NCBI GenBank assembly: GCA_026315105.1
Contig: CM048750.1
Location: 168,916,549-168,980,548 of the forward strand
Source of the DNA: Locusta migratoria
Taxonomy: Eukaryota > Arthropoda > Insecta > Orthoptera > Acrididae
Reading direction: 5' to 3'
Length of the DNA stretch: 64,000 nt
The notes beneath the pieces were generated by a model that was not told where the DNA came from, made no database searches, and saw only the letters and a program-made list of their open reading frames with translations. Positions 53,481 to 63,714 of this stretch are shown here, piece by piece. Positions within the stretch are counted from its first letter, which is position 1. Every line of letters starts with the position of its first letter. The position numbers were made by a program, and so were the translations under genes.

Positions 53481-56293
53481 TTTTTTTCTATTTTATTTCT
53501 ACCTTCATTGTCTTTCCGTTCCTGTATAATAGCTTTCGTCGGTATCTGTGACGAATGTTTAATTTCTTTACTCAGGTAACTCAGTTCGATGTAGAAAGCC
53601 CTCACGTGCTGCAGTCGCCTATTAATTCTCTGGACGTCAACAGGAGGATCTAAGCTGTGCGGTCTCACAATGTCAAAGAGTTGGCTGGTAATGGTCTCTG
53701 GTCTTGCCCTGATAAATTCCATTTGGCGTTTAATATAAAGTGCAGATGCTTTGTTGGAGATATCTATTAGTCCTAATCCACCATTTTTAGGATCTAATAC
53801 CGCTACTTGGACAGGTACTCGAAACGTTTCTCCCTTCCATAAAAAACTTGCAATTTTTGACATTATTTCCCTTGCTATCATTTTGGGGAGGGGAAATAAT
53901 TGAGCGGTATAATACGCTTTTGCAAGGATACACGAGTTTATGTACCTTGTCCGTTGAACCTGGTTCATATATCGTGACAAATTTTCGATTATGGCTCCTT
54001 GCACGTTCCTTGCTGTGTTTTTCCAGTTTAAGGCGGTCATTTTCATAGTGCACGGCGTCAGAGTGATGCCAAGCGTTTTGTGTTGCTCTACTAATGTCGC
54101 CCAATCAATGTTAATATGATCGAAGCCCCTGAGATTTAACATCTTACTTTTCTTTTCATTAGCATTTGACCCAGATGCACAACAATATTTTTTAATAACT
54201 GTAGCGAGTGTATCTACATCATTATTGTTCCTTATGATGATTCCCACGTCATCAGCGTAGGCTCTTATCGTAGTTTTATGCCCGGCTATCGTTATACCTG
54301 TTAATTTTGCATGAACTTGTTTCAGAAAAGGGTCCAGTGAAATAGCAAATAAGGACATAGACAGAGGACTACCTTGAGGTATCCCACGTTTTATTTGTAA
54401 CGGCTTAGTTGTTTGGCAGTTTACCGCTATTTTTGCGCTTATACCTGTAGCAACATTCTTGAACAACTGTATGACACGATCATTGAAACCAATTTTTTTT
54501 AATGTCTTACAAAGATACGTGTGACTCACCAAGTCAAAAGCTTTATAAAAGTCCAAGAAAATTAAGGAACATTTTATGTTAGTTACGGAAGTTAATGCGA
54601 TTACATCCCTGAATTCTGCTATGTTTTGAAAAATTGTTTTGCCTGCTGCGCAGTTTTGATGATTACTAATAACTTTATTTGTCAATAAAGATATTCTCTT
54701 GTTTAATATTCTCGCTATTATTTTGTAATCCGAATTTAGTAACGATATGGGCCGGAAGTTATTCAAATCTTTTTTCCCTCTATTTTTGGGGACTAGTACA
54801 ATTTTAGTCTCTTTGAATTCAGTTGGTATTACTATGCCCTGCATGATTTCATTCACGACATCCGTAATTACACCTCCCAATATTGGCCAGTAGCGTATAT
54901 AAAATTCTACTGGCAGACCATCCGGGCCTGGGGATTTTTTGGGTGGCGAGGTGCATAGTATGTCATAGATGTCATCTTTTGTGACTTGTGCAAGGAAAAG
55001 TTCATTATCATGTTCCGTCAACTGTGGTGTTATTACGGCGAGAAAATCTTCCAAGGCCGCCTCGCAGCATGGTTTATCAGAATATAGCTCCTGATAATAA
55101 CAATAGACCTCTTTCATGATCTCCTGTTGGGTTCTGAGGATCGTGCCATTGTTTGTTCGAAGTTCATCAATAAGGGTACTTCTCCTGTTTTTGGCATGCT
55201 TCACCAGGTGATAAAGTGAAGCCGTTTCGTCCTCTGATACTGAATTAGCCTTTGATTTTAGTTTCAGTCCTTCTAGTTGTTTCCGTTTGATGTCTAGTAA
55301 CTTGGCTTTTACTCTCTTAATGTCTGCTAGCCGTGTTGTGGACCCGGATGAGACCTGATCATATAATTCTCTCAACACCGAATAGTAATATTCTATAGTA
55401 CTTTTCCGTTCCCTAGCGGTTTGTGCACTATACTGCATAAGTGTCTTCCTCAGTTTCGGCTTTGCCATTTTAACCCACCAATCTAAAGTAGAAACATGTC
55501 GACTACGGGCACGCACGCAAATTGCCAAGGCTTCATTAATTTGATCTTCTAAGTCACGGTGTGGAAGCAACGATACGTTTAAGTTCCACTGATTCCTGAA
55601 TCTACGTACGGGCTGTAGCGTTAAATTTAAGCAAGCTAAGACGCTTGAATGATCCGAAAAATACGTAGGTATCGTTTCTACTTTCGTCAAGGACATTCCA
55701 AGATTTTTGGAGATATACAGTCTATCGATTCTACTTCGTGAGTGTGCAGTTACATAAGTAAACTCAACAATTGTGGGGTATTTAGTTTCCCACGCGTCAT
55801 TTAATTCTAAACCAGTAACCAGTTGTTTCAATTCAGTCGAAAAATTAAAATTGGGGATCTGATCTTTCCGATTTAAAACGCAGTTGAAATCACCACCCAG
55901 TATTAAACGACTTGGATTCTTCCTGAGCAGATATATAAGTTCATTTTTAAAGAACATTGCTCTGTCAGATCGGTGCGAACTTCCTGAAGGAGCGTACAAG
56001 TTTACAACATTAACGTCATTAATATTTAACCCCAGTCCCCTTCCAGATTCCAAACGTTCTACTTCTGTTACAGGGATGCCCTCCCTTACTAAGACTGCTG
56101 TGCCAACATTTGTTTCTTGTGTAACATTCATGTAACTAACATATCCCGGAATAAACAAATTTGAAATAAGAACTTCTTGCAACAGAGCAATATCAGTCGC
56201 CGATTCGTACAGAAATTCTTTAAGAGCTGATATTTTCAATTCAGAGGTAATTTTGTTAATGTTTATAGTGGTGACGGTATACGATTGCGTCAT
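53438..56293 (-). CDS. LINE ORF2: endonuclease and reverse transcriptase
   Basis: A 951-codon frame. The N-terminal 225 residues form an APE-type endonuclease: N11 in TININKI, E40 in LLQEV, NLYAPSG (94-104), D135 and N137 in GGDFN, RSRIDRLY (186-193), and D214/H215 in SDHSS. It nicks target DNA. The reverse transcriptase spans about 440-780: GPDG (456-459), NNFRPISLLNSDYKIIARIL (511-530), FLDFYKAFD (579-587, first catalytic Asp), RGIPQGSPLS (636-645) and AYADD (678-682, catalytic pair). All visible catalytic residues are intact. The frame ends early because of a one-base shift and continues in the segment at 52966-53480. The start is the first ATG, 110 bp after ORF1. The motif style fits the L1/Tx1 group, but the clade is not proven. 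Confidence 0.93.
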   Translation of the reverse strand: MTQSYTVTTININKITSELKISALKEFLYESATDIALLQEVLISNLFIPGYVSYMNVTQETNVGTAVLVREGIPVTEVERLESGRGLGLNINDVNVVNLYAPSGSSHRSDRAMFFKNELIYLLRKNPSRLILGGDFNCVLNRKDQIPNFNFSTELKQLVTGLELNDAWETKYPTIVEFTYVTAHSRSRIDRLYISKNLGMSLTKVETIPTYFSDHSSVLACLNLTLQPVRRFRNQWNLNVSLLPHRDLEDQINEALAICVRARSRHVSTLDWWVKMAKPKLRKTLMQYSAQTARERKSTIEYYYSVLRELYDQVSSGSTTRLADIKRVKAKLLDIKRKQLEGLKLKSKANSVSEDETASLYHLVKHAKNRRSTLIDELRTNNGTILRTQQEIMKEVYCYYQELYSDKPCCEAALEDFLAVITPQLTEHDNELFLAQVTKDDIYDILCTSPPKKSPGPDGLPVEFYIRYWPILGGVITDVVNEIMQGIVIPTEFKETKIVLVPKNRGKKDLNNFRPISLLNSDYKIIARILNKRISLLTNKVISNHQNCAAGKTIFQNIAEFRDVIALTSVTNIKCSLIFLDFYKAFDLVSHTYLCKTLKKIGFNDRVIQLFKNVATGISAKIAVNCQTTKPLQIKRGIPQGSPLSMSLFAISLDPFLKQVHAKLTGITIAGHKTTIRAYADDVGIIIRNNNDVDTLATVIKKYCCASGSNANEKKSKMLNLRGFDHINIDWATLVEQHKTLGITLTPCTMKMTALNWKNTARNVQGAIIENLSRYMNQVQRTRYINSCILAKAYYTAQLFPLPKMIAREIMSKIASFLWKGETFRVPVQVAVLDPKNGGLGLIDISNKASALYIKRQMEFIRARPETITSQLFDIVRPHSLDPPVDVQRINRRLQHVRAFYIELSYLSKEIKHSSQIPTKAIIQERKDNEGRNKIEKKVSEPGLDHHLEKY

Positions 56294-56403
56294 TCGTGTG
56301 TGTATACAACTATTAAAAAATTACCTGTGTTCTGACTTTCTGGTAGCGGAATACACGTTTCCTGGTATATTCAACGTAGAGTATCGTGACAGAACTTTTA
56401 GTA

Positions 56404-57825
56404 TTATTGTGTTATTTTCTTTACACTTTGAGATGTCCCACCGGTATCACTAACGGGTTTGTTTCCTTGCGAGCCTGAAGGTTGTTCCTCCAATGACTCG
56501 TGCCTCACCGTCTCGTATCGGACATTTTTCGGATTTGTCTCACTCTTTCCGGATTTTGGCTTCCCCTGTCTCCGTTCTACATTCAAATTCGGTTGTGGTT
56601 TCAGTTTCCTACGTCGGACATCTGTAGCAACTGTGTTCGCTTCCGCATTTTCTGCTGCTACTGTCCTTCCTTCTGTGCTGGCCACGATTACATCTTGGCC
56701 GGCACTGTCTAGCTCTCTGTTTGGTACATCCGATTTGAGATTTTGAGAAGCTGATGTCGCGGATACTGTTGTAGGTTCGTCCTGGATGTTTTCACTAACA
56801 GAAGGCTGCTGATATTGACAGGCAGCAACTTCTATTTTTGATTCGTGCACAACAGTGTGAACTACGCCTTCTTTATCATTTACAGACTGCTGATTATCTA
56901 CTTGTAAATCAGTATCCATCCTCATTTCACCTGTTTGTGAATCTACTTCATCATCGCACGGTTTTTGTTTACGTACCGAGTGGGACGTGTCGGATTGATC
57001 GTCATCTGTACAACTATCAGTTGCCTCCAGAGGACGTTTTTTCGGTAAGATTTCATTGTCGCAAACAGTAGAAACAGAATTTTGTTTCGGAGCCAAGGGT
57101 GGAAATTGATTTGTGTCTTCAAGAGGGATAACAGAAGGGCCCGATACTTTAACAGCTCCAACCAGCTGATCGGGGGAATTATTCGGTAACACGTCATTTA
57201 ACGTAAGCCTGTGCCGTTGCGTCAGATTATTTTTTAGAACGTAAACTCGGCGCGGACAATCCTGTCTCAAATGACCGGTTTCGTTACACACGTGACAGGT
57301 TGGTACCTGTCCGTTGTAAACAATTTGGGCCTTATAACCGCTTACAGTTATGTGGGATGGTATATTTGACTTAACGTCCATCTCAACAGACCGAATACCA
57401 TTGAAACAATGAAGATTGTAATGCCGCGACCATCTTTCATTCGTAATAGATTTAATATCCCCATATTTCGAAAGAGCTTCTCTAATCAGGTCGTTATCTA
57501 TTTCTATCGGAAGGTTCAATACTCTGACAGTTTTATACACTATATCAGCACGCCATATGGAAACCCTGCTTTTCGTTCCATCTCTATGCATGAATTCAAC
57601 TTCCGTTCCCCACTTGGCTAACAGATTTTCTATACTCACAGGATCGAAAAATTTGACGAAGACACAATATTGTTCGTTATCTAATTGCATTGTGTGAACA
57701 GAATCAATACTGATACCAAGTACCTTTACAATCCAGTCATCTACTTCCAAGGCCGTAGGCTGTACCGGTCGGGTTTGCTTGTCAAAAGCAAAAACAAGCT
57801 GGTTCTTCCTGGCGTTAGTAGACAT
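56404..57825 (-). CDS. LINE ORF1: RNA-binding CCHC protein
   Basis: An intact 473-codon frame. Residues about 95-150 (KTVRVLNLPIEIDNDLIREA, LSKYGDIKSI) resemble an RRM-like fold. A CCHC zinc knuckle CHVCNETGHLRQDC follows at 177-190 (C-x2-C-x4-H-x4-C). The C-terminal half (about 225-473) is low-complexity, acidic then basic and rich in Ser, Gln and Glu, and probably disordered. In LINEs such proteins coat the element's RNA and form the retrotransposition particle. The start is the first ATG after the presumed 5' UTR. An intact ORF1 together with intact ORF2 catalytic motifs suggests recent activity. Confidence 0.92.
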   Translation of the reverse strand: MSTNARKNQLVFAFDKQTRPVQPTALEVDDWIVKVLGISIDSVHTMQLDNEQYCVFVKFFDPVSIENLLAKWGTEVEFMHRDGTKSRVSIWRADIVYKTVRVLNLPIEIDNDLIREALSKYGDIKSITNERWSRHYNLHCFNGIRSVEMDVKSNIPSHITVSGYKAQIVYNGQVPTCHVCNETGHLRQDCPRRVYVLKNNLTQRHRLTLNDVLPNNSPDQLVGAVKVSGPSVIPLEDTNQFPPLAPKQNSVSTVCDNEILPKKRPLEATDSCTDDDQSDTSHSVRKQKPCDDEVDSQTGEMRMDTDLQVDNQQSVNDKEGVVHTVVHESKIEVAACQYQQPSVSENIQDEPTTVSATSASQNLKSDVPNRELDSAGQDVIVASTEGRTVAAENAEANTVATDVRRRKLKPQPNLNVERRQGKPKSGKSETNPKNVRYETVRHESLEEQPSGSQGNKPVSDTGGTSQSVKKITQ

Positions 57826-58026
57826 GATGTATCCTGAAAATTTCGGTTAGAAAACCGAAATTATGACGAACAGTAGCACGATGAAGCAAAAACTATCAAA
57901 ACACACGGACACAAGAAATAACAGATGAACAACACCACGTGAAACACAAGTCCAGAAAGGTAAACAAGGAAACGCAGCGCAGGCAGCACACAGCGTCCGC
58001 ACACTAGCGCGGTTCAAACGGAACTG
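57826..58026 (-). promoter_or_regulatory. LINE 5' UTR (presumed)
   Basis: About 200 bp between the ORF1 start and the junction with the tRNA-like element. By analogy with other LINEs it should hold an internal promoter, but no motif can be named. Confidence 0.45.
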
Positions 58027-58390
58027 AATGAGATATCCCGACACGACTCACGATGCCGCCTCACAACTTTACTTCCGCCAGTACCTCGCCTTCTACTTTC
58101 CAAAACTTCACAGAAGCTCTCCTGCGAAACACGCAAGTGCAGGAGTGCTAGTCTTGCATGATTCGCAGGAGAGCTTCTGTGAAGTTTGGAATGTAGGAGG
58201 CGTAAGTGAAGTTGTGAGGCGGCATCGTGAGTCGTGTCGGGATAGCTCAGTCGGAAGAGCGCTTGCCCGCGAAAGGCAAAGGTCCAAGGTTCGAGTCCCG
58301 TTTCCGGCACACAATTTTAATCTGCCAGGAAGTTTCATATCAGCGCACACTCTGCTGCAGAGTGAAAGTTTCATTCTGAAATCTAAATCA
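58027..58390. mobile_element. foldback element with tRNA-like unit, right part
   Basis: An inverted pair of about 85 bp (58035-58128 and 58162-58243) includes ttcacagaagctctcctgcg and its complement, and cgactcacgatgccgcctca and its complement. It is followed by the tRNA-like unit and by tttaatctgccaggaagttt and agtgaaagtttcattctg. The left arm begins just where the LINE ends. The element's missing left portion is at 51437-51517. Confidence 0.85.
58236..58308 (+). repeat. tRNA-like unit
   Basis: The A box TAGCTCAGTCGG and B box GGTTCGAGTCC are perfect. The acceptor stem GTCGGGA/TTCCGGC pairs with two G-T wobbles, and the anticodon stem TTGCC/GGCAA pairs. The loop CGCGAAA lacks the usual U33 and the T stem is only partly paired, so I read it as tRNA-derived and probably not a working tRNA gene. 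Confidence 0.6.
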
Positions 58391-58399
58391 GTTCCGTCT

Positions 58400-58587
58400 G
58401 CCGCGGTGGAGTTGCCGAGCGGTCTAAGGCGCCTCGCTGCGGATCGCGCGGTTGCTCGCCATCGGAAATTCGACTCCTTCCTGGGGCATAGGTGTGCGTG
58501 CCGTCCTTAGGTTAATTTACCTTAGTTTAAGTAGTTTGTAAGCTGCGGACTGATGACACCGTAGTTTTGTCCGATAGACTGAACATT
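58400..58587 (+). mobile_element. SINE family B, full length
   Basis: Head gccgcggtggagttgccgag, body and tail cggactgatgacacc...gtccgatag are present. The TSD tcagttcc(g/a)tct is at 58388-58399 and 58588-58599. Confidence 0.94.
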
Positions 58588-58599
58588 TCAGTTCCATCT

Positions 58600-59080
58600 A
58601 AACTGTCTACACACTTCAGTAAGAATTCACACGTCTTAATACAATTCAACAAGCGTGCACATGTATTATTACAAAACGATCCGTATAGCTTGACATGACA
58701 CTAACAACCCAGAACATTTTTAAAGGAATTTTTATCTCATAACTTATTACAAAGAGAAATTCCGTTATTTTTCAAATATATGTCTTCTTTAATCACGACG
58801 CAACAGTGGCCTGCAGTTTCTCCTTAAGCCGCCTGGGCGTCAACTAGTGACGTTCTCGAAGAGACATAAAATAGAAGAAACAAATACAGTCTGTTAAATA
58901 CACAATTTATAGAAATAAGGAACACGATTACAGGCCATCTTATCAAACAAATAACCGAAGTTAACGCTTGCATCACAAACTGAGCTTTTAAAGAGGCTTG
59001 TGATGAGGTGTAGATCCTTGTCTCACTACACACTTCAGATGTGTCTACTACAGGGGTTCTCGTATTCAAACTTCTCCTTC
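58600..59080. other. unassigned sequence
   Basis: Nothing recognised. Confidence 0.45.
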
Positions 59081-59084
59081 AGTT

Positions 59085-60465
59085 TCCACAATAGTGCCAT
59101 CAAGTTCATTTTCGTTGCAAAGGCCCTCCATACGTTCCCTCCAACTTTCATATTTCTCTTGTTTGCATAGTACTGTTTTTCCATGTTAGCTCTTGATAAT
59201 TATGCAGCAGCTTTTCTTCTCTCCAAAAATCTCTCTTATTTTTCCTGTATATTCTTTTACTGACTCGTATTAGTGCGCTAGCCACTCCTGCGTATCCAGT
59301 CTGCACCTCCTATCGACCTCATAATATAGGGGTCTGTATTTCCTTTAACCTTCTTCACTTGTTGCAGTTTCATATTTCGATGAAAGTTCAATATTTCCTG
59401 TGTTTTACACAATATCTATTTGGCCTTCCTTTGCTACCTATATTATCCTCTGCGGCTTTCACTTCTTTACCTCTCAATGCTACCCATTCTTAGTCTATTG
59501 CATTACCTTCCCCAGTGTCGATACGTCCTGGCCTAATTATGCCTCTGAAATTCTGGACAACCTCTGTTTCCTTCAATTTTTCCAGATTCCATCTCTTTAC
59601 ATTTCTACCTTCTTGCAATTTCTTAAGTTTTAATATACAGTTCATAACCAATATTTTATGGTCAGAGTCTATATCTGCCGCCTCTAGGCATGTCTTACAG
59701 TTTAGAACCTGGTTTATAAATATATGTGTAACCGTTATAAAATCAATCTGGTACATGACGGTGTCTCCTGGTCTCTTCCAACGTTCTTTCATGATTCTTA
59801 AACCAAGTGTTTGTGGTCAGTGTTGGCTTAGTATCTACCTTTGCCACAAAAATGCGTTCACTACGTTATTCGTAATAATTTACCGGCATTCCTATTTTCT
59901 TATTTATTATTAGACCTACTCCAGCGTTACCCCATCTGATTTTGTATTTATGACCCTGAACTCACCACACCAGATATCCTGTACATCTTCCTACCGAACT
60001 TCCATAATCTCGACTATAACTTCAACCTAAGCTCACTAGCCAATTGAGGCATTCCACACTCCGATCGATAAAATGACTGCATTGTTTTTCCTGATGATGT
60101 CATACTTCTATGGAGTCCCCCCCCCCATGGGGGACTACTTTACCTCGGAAATATTTTACTCAGGATGACGCCATCATATTTCCATACAGTGGAGTAACGA
60201 CTGTATTTTCCCCTTGGTTTCAGCTGTTCGTAGTAACTGCATGGCAAAGCTTCGTTAGCTGATGTTAGAATGCCAGCTTAGTCAGTCTTCTAGACTGTTG
60301 CCCCTGTAATTACTGAAAAGGCTGCTGCCCATCTTCAGGAACAAACGTTTGTATGGCCTCTCCACAGATACCCCTCCACTGTGCTTGCATCGTCCATCTA
60401 CCTGTATCTTTGAGGCACGAAAGTCAACCTAACTCGGCAATATCTGTGGTGGTTGGGCGTGGAGC
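59085..60465 (-). pseudogene. RTE-like LINE 5' portion (endonuclease region)
   Basis: On the minus strand, 59792-59490 reads WKRPGDTVMYQIDFITVTHI, then CLEAADIDSDHKILV (endonuclease C-terminal SDH motif) and LKLKKLQEGRNVKRWNLEKL (linker). Upstream sequence (to about 60465) parallels the N-terminal endonuclease and 5' region of the RTE family at 23.8-26.8 kb. Downstream linker pieces reach 59085, where the copy ends without RT. Stops are frequent. Confidence 0.75.
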
Positions 60466-62045
60466 CACTGTTTATATTTTCAGTTTTCCTATGTTTATCA
60501 ACAATTACGTTTTACCCACTATCATCTGCAGAACAAACTTCTATTGTTCTAACAGTTTCAGCTATTACTAATCATTATCAGACATTAAAATTTTAGTTAA
60601 TGTATCACAGTGGAAAATACATGACATTCTGTATTACTCTACATAATGTTATATTTTACTGATTAAGTTTGATTTTATTTACTTATAGAACTTTTCAAAC
60701 AGTTCTGACGCAAAATGCAGTCGCAATCGCAAATCAATGAAAGTTGACAAGCTAAGGAGAGGAGAAACGGAGGTAACACAGTATATAATTCATGAAGCAT
60801 CGTAAGTGATCAAGAAATATTTGGATCCATTTTCGTACACATGGATTTAATTTCCCAGGGAATAACCATTATCTAACACATTTTTTAAATCTGTCACCAA
60901 TAACGTCTTACAAAAAGTTACTAAGACATTTAAAAGTGTTGCTTCTAGCTCATATCGGTTAGGTTATCCTTGCAGTGCGTTTCTGCTGTAATAAACACAC
61001 TGCTTCAAAAAAGAAATTAGGTATCCTGAGTCAGTGGTCCAATACTATCTTATTTCGATATACATGCATACCTTTGACGTATGATTTACACGGCGATCTA
61101 ATGTATAGAACGCTCTCCGGGGTCCATTCTTTATGTTATCGCTATAAAGCTTTATATAGGGATGTATGGCCAGGTTGCCGGCGACAATAATGTTACTGTA
61201 TGACGTAGCGCGCGAAGATTTAAAAACAGCAATTATTGACAAAATGTTTTAATGGTACACATTTCTCAATAGGACAAAAAAAAAAGAAAATAATTTATCT
61301 TAGTTCCATTCCGACAGATCTGAAGATTTGTTATTACGGACATTTCATAGCCCAGAAAATATTTGATATTTAATTACGAAAATTGTGGTGTGCGTGTAGC
61401 ATATCGTTGATACATGAGCAGTTCATCTCATTATTGTTACCTGTTGTGTTTGCCCCATCTTTTCCAATTTACATCTTACGTCTATTATCATAACTATTAA
61501 AAGTCCTCAAAATTTTGGGCCAATATATATATATAATTTAGAAACCTCCAGAAAGCATACGCTGTGCAAAGTATTGTGCTGTCGAGTAGAAAACCTTTCC
61601 TAGATGGAAAATTTTTTCCTTCCCCAGAAAGTCAATTACTGGTAAGTCATGCTAACGACACAGAACTTCAGTAAAAGAGATACCTTGACAAAATTGATTA
61701 CTTCTCGTTTTTAGTAACCGCTGTTTACACCTAATAAGAATGCTGCGACAGGATGGGATTTGCCAGGCCTTTGAAGATCACGAACTGTGTAACACCAATG
61801 GAGAAGCTCCGACCTTCCCATTTTTAGCTATAGCCGTCTTCTCCTCAAAGACAAGGACCGCACAGCGCGAACTGATTCGTTCTATTTTGAACACGCTTCG
61901 ATCGTGATTCTGCGAATAGCTTGAGGACTGGGTTTTAATCGTCCACGACAGCAGTCCTCTCTAAGAAACTGTATACACAGAAGTTCGTTTTACTTTCTAA
62001 ATATATTCCCGACAGGAATAGTAAGAGTGTAATATTCACTGCTGC
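60466..62045. other. unassigned sequence
   Basis: About 1.6 kb with no recognised repeat or convincing frame. Confidence 0.45.
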
Positions 62046-62049
62046 AAAT

Positions 62050-62640
62050 AAAAATTAGTACTCCCTCGTAAATTGTTCCCACTCACTTGCAGCTTATTGT
62101 TGAAACAGTGTATACAGATTACGTGAAATAATTACATTTACAAAACAATAGCTAAAACGGTACTGAGGTACCAGATGCGCTACATGTTGAAACACCCATA
62201 TTATACATGATGTAGCCTCGACGGCTGGCAAGGCAAGCACTCTTTCTGACATCCATTGTATCACAGAGATGGCGAATAATGTGTTGGGATACATTAATCC
62301 ACGACTGGTCGACCTGTTGTGGCTTGACGAGTCAGTAGCGTCATTTGTCGTCCCATCTTGTGTCACTCGTTCTCGATTGGAGACAAGTCCGAAGATCGTG
62401 CTGGTCAAAGAAGTCGCTGGATGTCTTGCAGTGCACCTTGAGTTTCGCGCGCAATGGATGAGAGAGCATTGTCCTGTTCAAGGAATACATCACTTTAATG
62501 TTTATAGAATGAACGAGTTGCTGGGGCCAAGCGGTGGGTTCCCAGCTTTATGTCAGTATGAGGCGTGGAACCTGGAGGAGCGCCAGAGGACACCAATAAA
62601 ACACAATTACAGTTTACACGTTTATTCCATAGCATACAAT
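62050..62640 (-). pseudogene. Tc1-like transposase C-terminal relic
   Basis: The minus strand reads VFLEQDNALSSIARETQGAL, then QDIQRLL, stop, PARSSDLSPIEN. This holds the second catalytic Asp (QDN) and the Glu (SPIEN) of a DD34E-type enzyme, with about two residues deleted between them. Later IRHLCDTMDVRKSACL resembles the C-terminal region. Upstream parts are unclear. It is a different Tc1 family from the copies at 17.7 and 20.5 kb. Confidence 0.7.
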
Positions 62641-62663
62641 AACTCTGATGAAGGTGCTAGCTG

Positions 62664-62862
62664 CCGGCCGTGGTGGCCGAGGGAACTGAGGCGCTCCAGT
62701 CACGGTCTGCACGGCCCCTACGGTCGGGGGTTCAAATCCCCCCTCGGGCAGGGATATTTGTGCCGTCCTTAGAAGTAGTTAGTTCATAAGTAGTTCGTAA
62801 GTTTAGGGACTGATGACCCCGTAGTTAAGTCCAATAAGCTATACAAACATTTGAACATTTTG
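62664..62862 (+). mobile_element. SINE family A, full length
   Basis: Complete copy with a B box change (ggttcaaatcc). Imperfect flanking similarity (gaaggtgctagct / gaagacggtagct) may be an aged TSD. Confidence 0.9.
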
Positions 62863-63165
62863 AAGACGGTAGCTCGACAGGAGCTAGAGCAGTAGGTGGC
62901 GTCGCTTTCAGGCGCGTCCGTTCGCCGTCATGCTGCGACCTCGGTGTTCCGACTGTTGTGAGCCGTCCGGACGGTAGTGCCCGCGACGCGACGTCTGGAA
63001 GTCGAAGCAGAGACTGTTATTGAGAAGTACTCGGTCCCTTCTCCAGTCTATGCAGCTGCTTGTAGATCCGTGCGTGGACCCCCTTGACGTCGGCTGCCGT
63101 GCTGATACCCGACTCTGGATACTAGCTGGCAGGATTAGCATCAGAGTGCACGACAGGAACGTTGG

Positions 63166-63364
63166 GCCGGCCGCAGTGGCCGAGCTGTCTGTGGCGTGCC
63201 AGTCACGGTCTGCACGGCCGCTGCGGTCGGTGATTCGAATCCCCCCTGGGGCATCGATATTTGTGCCGTCTTTAGTATAAGCTAGTTCATAAGTAGTTCG
63301 CAAGTTTAGGGACTGATGACCCCGTAGTTAAGTCCCATAAGCTCTATAAACATTTGAATATTTG
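63166..63364 (+). mobile_element. SINE family A, diverged head
   Basis: Full length. The A box region is altered (gtggccgagctgtctgtggc) and the B box is gattcgaatcc. The TSD aggaac(g/a)ttgg is at 63155-63165 and 63365-63375. Confidence 0.92.
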
Positions 63365-63509
63365 AGGAACATTGGTCTTCGGTAACTAACCACTGAAGAC
63401 AGCGCTGGCCTCAGGTAGCTACCATAGTGTTGTGAAGTCGTCAGCAGAGCGGATCACTATCTTCCCCGGATGATGGTTAGTGCGAAGTGTGGCATCGATC
63501 AGACTTCAA

Positions 63510-63705
63510 AAATGTTCAAATGTTTGTATAGTTTATGGGACTTAACAACGAGGTAATCAGTCCCTAAACTTACAAACTACTTATCAACTACTTACGAACT
63601 AGGACGGCACAAATATCCATGCCCGAGGAGGGATTCGAACCCCCGACCGTAGTAGCCGTGCAGACCGTGACTGGAACGCCTCAGTCTCCTCGGCCACCGC
63701 GGCCT
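63510..63705 (-). mobile_element. SINE family A, full length
   Basis: Complete minus-strand copy with the hairpin tail (gggacttaacaacg...cagtccc). A possible aged TSD is gatcagacttc / gaccatacttc. Confidence 0.9.
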
Positions 63706-63714
63706 GCGACGACC

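Larger units (their letters stand above)
51518..58026 (-). mobile_element. near-intact LINE, L1/Tx1-like, ~6.5 kb
   Basis: Minus-strand order: 5' UTR (about 58026-57826), ORF1 (57825-56404), a 110-bp gap, ORF2 (56293-53438, continuing in another frame to 52966), a 3' region containing four ~262 bp tandem repeats (52600-51575), and a 57-nt poly(A) (51574-51518). Poly(A) tail, ORF1 with CCHC knuckle, and ORF2 with APE-type endonuclease, RT and a C-terminal Cys/His motif are the layout of L1/Tx1-group LINEs. Both flanks are the same tRNA-like element, split at one point. A short ccgaa/cggaa may be the TSD. Confidence 0.88.

Noticed and set aside
58236..58308. Functional tRNA gene
   Set aside because: A and B boxes are good, but U33 is absent and the T stem is partly unpaired. 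The unit is repeated in a foldback element. SINE heads were rejected as tRNA genes for similar reasons.
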